Shown: in pieces, positions 1 to 6,122 of the stretch
Numbering within the stretch: the first letter of the stretch is position 1
How the letters are laid out: every line of letters starts with the position of its first letter
NCBI GenBank assembly: GCA_048394785.1
Contig: DBFJGL010000073.1
Location: forward strand, 1 to 6,704
Direction: 5' to 3'
DNA from: DBFJGL01 sp048394785
GTDB lineage: Bacteria; Bacillota; Clostridia; Christensenellales; CAG-917
Length of the DNA: 6,704 nt
Program-made: the position numbers and the translations under genes
The notes under the pieces: generated by a model
Databases searched by the model: none
Told to the model about the DNA's origin: nothing
The model's input: the letters and a program-made list of their open reading frames with translations, nothing else

Positions 1-47
1 TATTAAAATAACATTAAACAGCGCGATGTAAGATATATTCGCGTTTC

Positions 48-52
48 GGAGG
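48..52 (+). promoter_or_regulatory. Ribosome binding site of the SDR gene
   Basis: GGAGG is four bases before the ATG at 57. It supports this start. No convincing -35/-10 pair is visible in the 56 bases before the gene. TATATT at 34-39 resembles a -10 box but has no good -35 at 16-18 bases. Confidence 0.75.
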
Positions 53-56
53 AATT

Positions 57-860
57 ATGAAGAAAATCAGCGGAAAAAACATCGTCGTGACAGGCTGCAA
101 CAGCGGTATCGGTCTTGAATTTATAAAACTGCTTTTGGCAGATGACAATCGCGTGCTTTGCGTGGACGTCAATACCGATAAGCTTGAACCTATTTCTTTG
201 AAAAGTCCAAACGCAATCGTTTTTCAATGTGACATTTCGAATAAAGAAGGCGTTGACGCCGTATTCGACGAGGCTCAAAAACAATTTGAATTTATAGATA
301 TTTTCTATGCCAACGCGGGTTTCCCTTATTACGAACGCTACAATTATGCAGATTGGGAACGCATTGACGCGATTATGCGCTGTAACTGTTATTCGCCGAT
401 GTATTCTTATGCAAAATATCTGAAATATCTCAACGGCAGAGAAGGACATTTCTGCATAACGGTTTCGGCAATAGGTAAAATGGCAATGCCGGGATACACC
501 TTATACAGCGCGTCGAAGTTCTGTATGCAGGGTTTTCAGCAGGGAGTAAGACTCGAAAAGCAAAAAAACGTCGCGCTTACCTGTCTTTATCCCGTAGCCA
601 CCGCCACGAATTTCTTCAACGTCGGCAGCGAAGGACGCAGTCAGGATAAGGACAGACCGTTCCCCGTGCAGTCGGCGGAACACGTCGCAAAATGTATGTA
701 TAAGGCGGTCGCTCGCAAAAAGAAGTCCTGCACGCCTTCGAAATTGTTTGCGGTGGTGGAGCAGACGATTAAATTTATGCCTTTCGTCAGAAACATAGAT
801 TGGTGGATGGAGGGCGCTAAATTCGAACGCTATTGCGAGCGCGAGAATATCAAAAAATAA
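57..860 (+). CDS. Classical short-chain dehydrogenase/reductase (SDR), probably NAD(H)-dependent
   Basis: A 267-residue cytoplasmic oxidoreductase with a single Rossmann domain, predicted to interconvert a ketone and a secondary alcohol. The glycine-rich cofactor motif TGCNSGIG lies at residues 12-19 and the NAG motif at 86-88. The catalytic tetrad is Asn110, Ser137, Tyr150 and Lys154 (YSASK). Asp37 at the end of the second strand is the residue that in this family usually selects NAD(H) over NADP(H). Length is typical of classical SDRs. The usual PG after strand 6 is replaced by PVATATNF. The start is fixed by GGAGG four bases upstream. A flavin ene-reductase follows on the same strand 175 bases later, so the two may act on the same compound (C=C reduction plus carbonyl reduction, as with BaiA or dihydrodaidzein reductase), but that pairing is inference. 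The family call is firm; the substrate cannot be read. Whether an upstream gene belongs to the same transcript lies outside the window. Confidence 0.93.
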   Translation: MKKISGKNIVVTGCNSGIGLEFIKLLLADDNRVLCVDVNTDKLEPISLKSPNAIVFQCDISNKEGVDAVFDEAQKQFEFIDIFYANAGFPYYERYNYADWERIDAIMRCNCYSPMYSYAKYLKYLNGREGHFCITVSAIGKMAMPGYTLYSASKFCMQGFQQGVRLEKQKNVALTCLYPVATATNFFNVGSEGRSQDKDRPFPVQSAEHVAKCMYKAVARKKKSCTPSKLFAVVEQTIKFMPFVRNIDWWMEGAKFERYCERENIKK

Positions 861-880
861 ACGGCAAGCTAATGTCGTTT
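859..880 (+). other. Weak stem-loop directly after the SDR stop codon
   Basis: AAACGGCA (859-866) and TGTCGTTT (873-880) can pair over 8 bp, including one G-U, around a six-base loop. It overlaps the last bases of the SDR stop codon. It is preceded by an A-rich run but followed by no real T tract, so it is at best a weak or attenuating terminator or a 3'-end-stabilising hairpin. Confidence 0.25.
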
Positions 881-925
881 GCTTGGTTGCGCACATTGAA
901 ATGATGCGGCGGCACAGGCTGATTG

Positions 926-962
926 TTGGCTTTACGCACAATAAAGCATGCGGATAAGCCAA
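926..962. repeat. Inverted repeat in the SDR/ene-reductase gap
   Basis: TTGGCTT (926-932) is matched perfectly by AAGCCAA (956-962). Inside it, CGC (935-937) can pair with GCG (950-952), giving a 37-base interrupted stem-loop. There is no T tract after it, so it does not look like an intrinsic terminator. It lies 74 bases upstream of the ene-reductase start and could be an operator or an mRNA structure separating the two genes. A regulator cannot be named. Confidence 0.45.
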
Positions 963-966
963 ACGA

Positions 967-1014
967 GCGTATAGATAAACGTATAAAATATAAACATAGA
1001 ACACGTATAAAATA
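967..1014 (+). repeat. Degenerate 12-nt-period AT-rich repeat upstream of the ene-reductase
   Basis: ACGTATAAAATA occurs exactly at 979-990 and again at 1003-1014, 24 bases apart. The unit before the first copy, GCGTATAGATAA at 967-978, is a close variant. The intervening unit at 991-1002 is more diverged. The block contains TATAAA hexamers resembling -10 boxes, but none has a good -35 at the right spacing. A promoter region or repeated operator is possible; simple sequence expansion is the alternative. Confidence 0.45.
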
Positions 1015-1024
1015 AGGTAAATAT

Positions 1025-1030
1025 AAGAGG
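1025..1030 (+). promoter_or_regulatory. Ribosome binding site of the plus-strand ene-reductase
   Basis: AAGAGG is five bases before the ATG at 1036. The leader AAGAGGAAATTATG is nearly identical to that of the paralogue on the other strand (AAGAGGAGATTATG), which supports both starts. Confidence 0.75.
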
Positions 1031-1035
1031 AAATT

Positions 1036-3141
1036 ATGTACGACAAACTGTTTTCGCCTATGAAAATAGGCGGTTGCGAAATTAAAAACAGAATTGTGAT
1101 GTCGCCGATGCTCATGGGGTTCGGTCAGCTTGACGGCAAGCCCACGGAGCAGCTTATGGACTATTACGAAGAACGCGCAAAGGGCGGTACGGGTTTGATT
1201 ATCACCGAAATCACAAGAGTGAACGACAAACACGGCGCGGCGGCATTCGCGCAGCTTGCAATGTCGCACGACTATCATATAGAGCCTATGCGCGAGTTTG
1301 CGGAGAGAATACACCGTCACGGCGCAAAGCTTTTCGTACAGCTTCATCACCCCGGCAGACAGAACGTCGGACTTTTGGTGAATACCGTGCCTGTTTCCAT
1401 CGCGGCTCAGAGGGTGTGGAAGGGCTATACGAATATGCTTTATAAATGCGTGCCGCTTGCAAAAAAACTGTTGCTCGAAAAGGACAGGGTGCCAGCGTCG
1501 GTATGCCCGAGCAAAGCCGAGCCGAGTTATTTCGCACGAGGGAGAGTAAGAGCGCTCAGAAAAAGCGAAATCAAACAGCTTATCAATCAATTCGCAGACG
1601 CCGCGGCGAGATGTAAAAAAGCGGGCGTCGACGGTGTGGAACTTCACGGTACGCACGGCTATCTAATTCAGCAGTTCTTATCGCCAAACACCAATTTCAG
1701 AAAGGACGAATATGGCGGAAGCTTTGATAACCGCCTGCGCTTTTTGCGCGAAATCATACAAAATATCCGCGAGCGTTGCGGCGATTATCCCATCATCGTC
1801 AGGCTGTCTGTGGACGAGTGCTACGACAGAGTAGGCAAACCGGGCAAGGGATACGGACTGCAAACGGGCGTCGCATACGCAAAAGCGATAGCGGATATGG
1901 GCGTGGACGCAATAGACGTCAGTTCCGCCTCTTACGACGCGTTCAACTCTTGGCTTGAACCGGTATCTTACGAGTGCGGCTGGCGAAAATATATGGCGGC
2001 GGCAGTAAAAAAAGCAGTCAAAGTGCCTGTTCTTGCGGCGGACGTCATTCGTACTCCCGAGTTCGCGGAGCAGTTGCTTGACGAGGGCGTTCAGGATTTC
2101 GTATCTCTCGGCAGACCTCAGATTGCCGACCCGCATTGGGCAAATAAGGCTAAGGAAGGTCGCGCGGAAGATATAAAACATTGCATAAGCTGTCTTTACT
2201 GCATTGAAAGTATGCAGGAGAACGCCTTTATAGGCAGTCACGGCGGTTGCTCCGTAAACCCGACGGTGGGCAGAGAACGCGAGTTTTATACGGAAGGTCT
2301 CAAAAAGGACGGCAACGGCAGGACCGTAGTTGTAGTAGGCGCAGGCGCGGCAGGTCTTACCGCCGCGGAAATACTCGCAGACAGAGGGTTCAAGCCGATA
2401 GTAATAGAAAAATCCGATAAGGTCGGCGGACAGCTGAATTTGGCGGCAATGCCTCCGGGAAAGAGCAAGACGGGCTGGTGCTGTCGCGACCTCGAACGCG
2501 CCGCGCTTGCAGGCGGAGCACGAATTGTGTTTAATACCGAAGCCACTCCCGAAGTGATTGCAGGGTACAATCCTTATGCCGTTATAATAGCAACTGGCGC
2601 GGAAGCGGTAAAACCCAAGTCCATAAAGGGAATTGACGGTAATAACGTATATACTGCCACGGAAATTTTGTCGGGTACGGTTGAATTGTCAAATAAACGT
2701 ATCGTGCTCGCAGGTTCCGGTATGACGGGATTGGAAACCGCAGAGCTGCTTGCAAAAAACAATAAACTTACCATTTTGGAGATGGCTCCCGAAATCGCTT
2801 CCGGCACTTGGTTTCAGCATCGCGACGACGTGGTGCCCAAGCTCGACGAGTTCGGAGTACAGTACAAGCTCGGAAGAAAGCTTGTGACGATAGACGAAAA
2901 GGGAGTTATAGCAATGCCCGTAAAAGCGGACAGACACGGTAAGTTTGTCGACTGCGGAGATGAGGAGCGCATAGAGTGCGACGCCGTCGTGCTGTCGCTG
3001 GGCGTACGTCCCGTAAACGCATTGAAACAACAGCTCGAAGAAAAATACGAAAGGTTGTTTGTAATAGGCGACGCGGCTAAGACGGGCAGAATTGCAGACG
3101 CTACGCGCGCAGGTTACGACGTCGCGGCTCATCTGAAATAG
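1036..3141 (+). CDS. FMN/4Fe-4S/FAD NADH-dependent ene-reductase (BaiCD/BaiH/enoate reductase type)
   Basis: A 701-residue three-module flavoenzyme. Residues 1-370 form an old-yellow-enzyme TIM barrel, with KNRIVMSPM at 17-25, QLHHPGR at 102-108, HGTHGYL at 204-210 followed by the DEYGGS signature, and SLGRPQIADP near the barrel end. A cluster site follows, with Cys383, Cys386, Cys389 and Cys405 (C-x2-C-x2-C-x15-C). FAD binding is shown by GAGAAG at 435-440 with Glu458, and nucleotide binding by GSGMTG at 560-565 with Glu582, an acidic residue favouring NADH. In relatives, electrons pass from NADH through FAD and 4Fe-4S to FMN, which reduces an activated C=C bond. Residues about 109-157 form a barrel loop some 35 residues longer than in BaiH or FadH. 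Leu26 occupies the FMN-tuning position that is Cys in YqjM and His in the local paralogue. The architecture is secure. The substrate (enone steroid, bile acid, flavonoid, enoate or enoyl-CoA) is not. Confidence 0.93.
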   Translation: MYDKLFSPMKIGGCEIKNRIVMSPMLMGFGQLDGKPTEQLMDYYEERAKGGTGLIITEITRVNDKHGAAAFAQLAMSHDYHIEPMREFAERIHRHGAKLFVQLHHPGRQNVGLLVNTVPVSIAAQRVWKGYTNMLYKCVPLAKKLLLEKDRVPASVCPSKAEPSYFARGRVRALRKSEIKQLINQFADAAARCKKAGVDGVELHGTHGYLIQQFLSPNTNFRKDEYGGSFDNRLRFLREIIQNIRERCGDYPIIVRLSVDECYDRVGKPGKGYGLQTGVAYAKAIADMGVDAIDVSSASYDAFNSWLEPVSYECGWRKYMAAAVKKAVKVPVLAADVIRTPEFAEQLLDEGVQDFVSLGRPQIADPHWANKAKEGRAEDIKHCISCLYCIESMQENAFIGSHGGCSVNPTVGREREFYTEGLKKDGNGRTVVVVGAGAAGLTAAEILADRGFKPIVIEKSDKVGGQLNLAAMPPGKSKTGWCCRDLERAALAGGARIVFNTEATPEVIAGYNPYAVIIATGAEAVKPKSIKGIDGNNVYTATEILSGTVELSNKRIVLAGSGMTGLETAELLAKNNKLTILEMAPEIASGTWFQHRDDVVPKLDEFGVQYKLGRKLVTIDEKGVIAMPVKADRHGKFVDCGDEERIECDAVVLSLGVRPVNALKQQLEEKYERLFVIGDAAKTGRIADATRAGYDVAAHLK

Positions 3142-3244
3142 CGTAACGGGATAAGTTGAGTCGTATGCTGAATTTAACGAAGCGGTTAATTCGGTTTTTG
3201 TAAAAAATTTTTATATGCCTTTTGCGAAAGATTATTCGGCATAG

Positions 3245-3287
3245 ATATAAAACAAAACAGACCTTAAAGGTCTGTTTTGTTTTATAT
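3245..3287. terminator. Bidirectional intrinsic terminator between the convergent units
   Basis: Arms at 3245-3265 and 3267-3287 are exact reverse complements over 21 bases around a single central A. The functional hairpin is probably ACAGACC paired with GGTCTGT around TTAAA, followed by TTTGTTTTATAT. Because of the symmetry, the minus strand reads the same hairpin followed by the same T-rich tail. It lies 104 bases after the plus-strand stop and 53 bases beyond the minus-strand stop, where one shared terminator for two convergent transcripts is expected. Confidence 0.88.
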
Positions 3288-3339
3288 TGCAGTGTTAAAT
3301 AAAATCAAATCCGATGTGCTTTATGCCGTCAGATGCGCG

Positions 3340-5424
3340 TTATTTGATTTTTTTGACCGCTACTTTATAAGCTTCCGCGGTTGCCGCGCCGATGTTGCCT
3401 ATTTTCTTAGCGTCGCCGATAATGAACAGATTGTCGAATTTATCTTTGAAGCTTTCGTAAAGCGCGTTGACGGGACGCGAACCCAAGGACAGCACGACAG
3501 CGTCAAAGGGGAGTTTTTCGCAGGCTTTCGTCTTAACGTTTTCAAGCGAAACACCGTCTTCGGAAATAGAGCAGAGTTTTGCGGATGTAATAAACTTCGT
3601 GCCTGCCTTTTCAAGCTTGGGCAGGATGTCGTCGCGGTGCTGGAACCAAGCGGTGGGAGCGATTGTATCCGCCATTTCAATCATAGTAACGGCGTTTTTA
3701 TGTTCGACGAGCAATTCCGCGGTTTCGAGTCCCGTAAGACCGCTGCCGACTACGGCGACTTTTTTGCCGTCGAGCTGCACCGCGCCGGAGAGAATGTCTG
3801 TGGTAGTGTACACGTTTTTGCCGTCCGCGCCCTTAATTGACTTCGGTCTGACGGCTTCCGCGCCTGTCGCTATAATGACGGCATAAGGCTTGTACGCCGC
3901 AACTATTTCATACGTAGCGTTGGTGCTGAGTATGATTTCCGCGCCGTATTTCTTGGCGTTTGTCTTCATATTCTGATAGCTCCAACTCAACTTTTCCTTT
4001 TTGGGCGGTTTGTTTGCAAGCTGAATCTGACCGCCTATTTCATCGGCTTTTTCGAGCACGACGGGTTTGAAACCGCGTCTGCCGAGAATTTCCGCCGCGG
4101 TAAGTCCTGCGACGCCCGCGCCTATGATGACGACGCGTCTGCCGTTGCCGTCTTGCGGCAAATTGTAAAACTCGCGTTCTCTGCCCACCGCGGGGTTGAC
4201 CGCGCAATGTCCGTTTTGACCGATATAGGCGTTTTCGAGCATTGTTTCCATACAGTGCAGACAGCAGATACAGCGTTTTATTTCTTTTTCTCTGCCGCTT
4301 GCGACTTTGTTTGCCCAATGGGGGTCGGCAATATGCGGTCTGCCCAGGCACACGAAGTCCTGAATGCCGTCTTCAAGCTGTTTTTCGGCTTGTTCGGGGC
4401 TTCTGATGAGGTTGGCGGCGAGGACGGGGATATTGACTTCTTTCTTAACCGCTTCCGCCATATACGCGCGCCAGCCGCAGTCGAAGGAAGTGGGTTCCAG
4501 CCAATAGTTGAACGTATCGTACGCCGCAGAACTGACGTCTATTGCGTCCACGCCCATTTCGGCGACGGCTTTTGCGATTTTGACGCCTTCGTCGAGGGAG
4601 TAGCCTTTGCCGGGTTTGCCTATCATATCATAGCACTCGTCCGCAGTGACTCTTACGACAAGCGGATAATCGCTGCCGCATTCGCGTCTTATGCCTTCCA
4701 CGATTTCGCGCAAGAAGCGCAGACGGTTTTCAAAGCTTCCGCCGTACTCGTCCGTGCGCTTGTTGGTGTTTTCGGAAAGGAACTGGTGAATGAGATAGCC
4801 GTGCGTGCCGTGAAGTTCCACGCCGTCGACGCCCGCTTTTTTACATCTTACAGCGGCGTCTATGAACTGGCGCACCAATTTTTTGATTTCGCCGTGTCTG
4901 AGCGCGCGGACTTTGCTGTTTGCGACGTAACTCATTTCGCACTTAGAGGGTGCGACGGAGCGGAAAGTCAAATGCTTTTGGTCGAGCTTTCTGCCAAGTC
5001 CGGGGGCAATCTTGAACAACAGCTTGGGGAAGGATTTGCAGACTCTCGTACAAGCGATGCTTATAGGCACCATATTCACCATAATGCCCATATTCTGTCT
5101 GCCGGGGTGGTGAAGCTGTACAAACAGTTTTGCGCCGTGGCGGTGTATTCTATCCGCAAAAACGCGCATCGGCTCTATGTTATAGTCGTGCGACATTGCA
5201 AGCTGGTTGAAAGTTGCCGCGCCGTGCCCGTCGTTGACGCGTGTGATTTCGGTCATAATGAGTCCCGTGCCGCCCTTGGCGCGTTCCTCGTAATAGTCCA
5301 TCAATCTTTCCGACGGAGTCCCGTCGATGTTTGCAAAGCCCATATGCATAGGCGGCATAACAATGCGGTTTTTGATTTCGCAAGTGCCTATTTTCATAGG
5401 CGAAAACAGCATTTTATATTCCAT
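3340..5424 (-). CDS. Second FMN/4Fe-4S/FAD NADH-dependent ene-reductase, paralogue of the plus-strand one
   Basis: A 694-residue enzyme with the same three modules and nearly the same residue numbering as the 1036-3141 product, most positions being identical by eye. The TIM barrel carries HGTHGYL at 205-211 and the DEYGGS signature. The cluster cysteines are 385, 388, 391 and 407, with an extra Cys387 making CICCLHC. GAGVAG is at 435-440 with Glu458, and GSGLTG at 560-565 with Glu583. It shares the long barrel loop. His27 replaces the paralogue's Leu26 next to the flavin, suggesting different redox tuning or substrate. An in-frame ATG at 5460 would add 12 residues and overlap the upstream stop, but it has no Shine-Dalgarno, whereas the ATG at 5424 has AAGAGGAG and aligns with the paralogue's start. 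It is the last gene of the minus-strand unit, 29 bases after the E1-like gene, and ends before the shared terminator. Substrate unknown. Confidence 0.92.
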   Translation of the reverse strand: MEYKMLFSPMKIGTCEIKNRIVMPPMHMGFANIDGTPSERLMDYYEERAKGGTGLIMTEITRVNDGHGAATFNQLAMSHDYNIEPMRVFADRIHRHGAKLFVQLHHPGRQNMGIMVNMVPISIACTRVCKSFPKLLFKIAPGLGRKLDQKHLTFRSVAPSKCEMSYVANSKVRALRHGEIKKLVRQFIDAAVRCKKAGVDGVELHGTHGYLIHQFLSENTNKRTDEYGGSFENRLRFLREIVEGIRRECGSDYPLVVRVTADECYDMIGKPGKGYSLDEGVKIAKAVAEMGVDAIDVSSAAYDTFNYWLEPTSFDCGWRAYMAEAVKKEVNIPVLAANLIRSPEQAEKQLEDGIQDFVCLGRPHIADPHWANKVASGREKEIKRCICCLHCMETMLENAYIGQNGHCAVNPAVGREREFYNLPQDGNGRRVVIIGAGVAGLTAAEILGRRGFKPVVLEKADEIGGQIQLANKPPKKEKLSWSYQNMKTNAKKYGAEIILSTNATYEIVAAYKPYAVIIATGAEAVRPKSIKGADGKNVYTTTDILSGAVQLDGKKVAVVGSGLTGLETAELLVEHKNAVTMIEMADTIAPTAWFQHRDDILPKLEKAGTKFITSAKLCSISEDGVSLENVKTKACEKLPFDAVVLSLGSRPVNALYESFKDKFDNLFIIGDAKKIGNIGAATAEAYKVAVKKIK

Positions 5425-5427
5425 AAT

Positions 5428-5435
5428 CTCCTCTT
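5428..5435 (-). promoter_or_regulatory. Ribosome binding site that decides the start of the minus-strand ene-reductase
   Basis: On the minus strand AAGAGGAG is followed by ATT and the ATG at 5424. The competing upstream ATG at 5460 is preceded by GAATACAATTACGGT, with no purine-rich box. The site lies in the 29-base gap after the E1-like gene. Confidence 0.75.
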
Positions 5436-5453
5436 GCGCATAGCGCGGGTATG

Positions 5454-6122
5454 TCACCATACCGTAATTGTATTCATTTCGTAACTGTCAAGGTCGAGCA
5501 TAAGCAGTTTGCCGCAGAGCTCAGGTCTTCCGAGCAGTAATTTGACGGTTTCGGCAACCTGACACGCGGCTACGGCGGCAGGTGTAAAGGGCAGTACGGG
5601 GGAGGGCGTGTAATCTATATTTTTATAGATTTTGCCGAGCAGGGGGCGGTTTGGCATAATGGTGCTCACCTGACCGTCCCATCCCGAAATGCCTCCGAAA
5701 ATCATCGGGACGCCTGCCATCGACGACTCCGCTTCCAACACGAAACGCGTCTTAATATTGTCAAGGGCGTCGACTGCCGCGTCCACTCCGTCGAGCATTC
5801 GGGCGGCTGTGGATTTTGAGAATTTTTCGTCGTAAACGACAACTTTGACTTCGCCGTTTATATCTCTTATTCTCTCCGCCGCAACTTCCGCTTTTCGTCT
5901 GCCGAGATTGCTCTCGCTTGAATTTATCTGTCGGTTTAAGTTGCTTGCGACAAAGGAATCGCAGTCGCAGAGCCTGAGTTCTCCGACGCCCAATCTCGCA
6001 AGATATTCGGCAGTATAACCGCCAAGTCCCCCCAAACCTACTATAAGAACCTTTTTAGTAAGAAGAAGACGTTGGTCTTCTTCGGTGATTGCGCCGATAT
6101 TTTTGAAATATCGTTGCTTCAT
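5454..6122 (-). CDS. E1-like ThiF/MoeB/HesA-family adenylyltransferase
   Basis: A 222-residue protein of the family that adenylates the C-terminal carboxylate of ubiquitin-like sulfur carriers (MoaD, ThiS) or, in TcdA, a small-molecule/tRNA carboxylate. It opens with the RY...I element (Arg4, Tyr5), then the nucleotide loop GLGGLGG at 29-35, acidic residues Asp53 and Asp55, NLNRQ at 61-65, Lys77, and ALDN at 119-122. These match the ATP- and magnesium-binding residues of MoeB (the Arg of NxNRQ, the Lys, and the Asp of TDN). The CxxC pairs that bind zinc in MoeB/ThiF are absent. It is slightly shorter than MoeB (about 250) and TcdA (about 270). It overlaps the upstream VOC gene by four bases (ATGA), with only a weak AGAG box, so translation is probably coupled. 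No ThiS/MoaD-like partner is encoded here. Family membership is clear; the molecule it activates is unknown. TcdA-like tRNA modification is possible, but the operon context argues for a role with its neighbours. Confidence 0.88.
   Translation of the reverse strand: MKQRYFKNIGAITEEDQRLLLTKKVLIVGLGGLGGYTAEYLARLGVGELRLCDCDSFVASNLNRQINSSESNLGRRKAEVAAERIRDINGEVKVVVYDEKFSKSTAARMLDGVDAAVDALDNIKTRFVLEAESSMAGVPMIFGGISGWDGQVSTIMPNRPLLGKIYKNIDYTPSPVLPFTPAAVAACQVAETVKLLLGRPELCGKLLMLDLDSYEMNTITVW

Noticed and set aside
501..1115. 204-codon minus-strand open frame over the SDR end and the intergenic gap
   Set aside because: Its N-terminal hydrophobic, Tyr/Ile-rich stretch comes from reading the AT-rich repeat block in reverse. 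The rest is antisense to the SDR.
850..1656. 268-codon open frame on the minus strand across the start of the first ene-reductase
   Set aside because: It is antisense to a well-conserved TIM-barrel coding region, has no recognisable motif, and crosses the repeat-bearing intergenic region.
3214..3243. TATGCC / GGCATA inverted repeat as a second terminator
   Set aside because: The arms are only 6 bp with an 18-base loop. The neighbouring 43-base palindrome explains termination far better.
3277..3840. 187-codon plus-strand open frame starting in the terminator
   Set aside because: It is antisense to the C-terminal part of the second ene-reductase and starts inside the terminator palindrome.
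1036..5424. A bona fide bai (bile-acid 7-dehydroxylation) operon
   Set aside because: Only the flavin-reductase and SDR classes are shared. No bile-acid CoA ligase, transferase, 7-dehydratase or transporter is present, and the reductases differ from BaiCD and BaiH in loop length and cysteine spacing.
5425..5460. Longer N-terminus (12 residues) for the minus-strand ene-reductase, from the ATG at 5460
   Set aside because: It has no Shine-Dalgarno, overlaps the E1-like stop codon, and the extra residues have no counterpart in the paralogue.
4153..5484. 443-codon open frame on the plus strand, antisense to the second ene-reductase
   Set aside because: It lies wholly opposite a conserved enzyme gene. 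The translated protein is rich in Phe, Val, Ala and His, with no recognisable domain, as expected from the reverse complement of a codon-biased gene.
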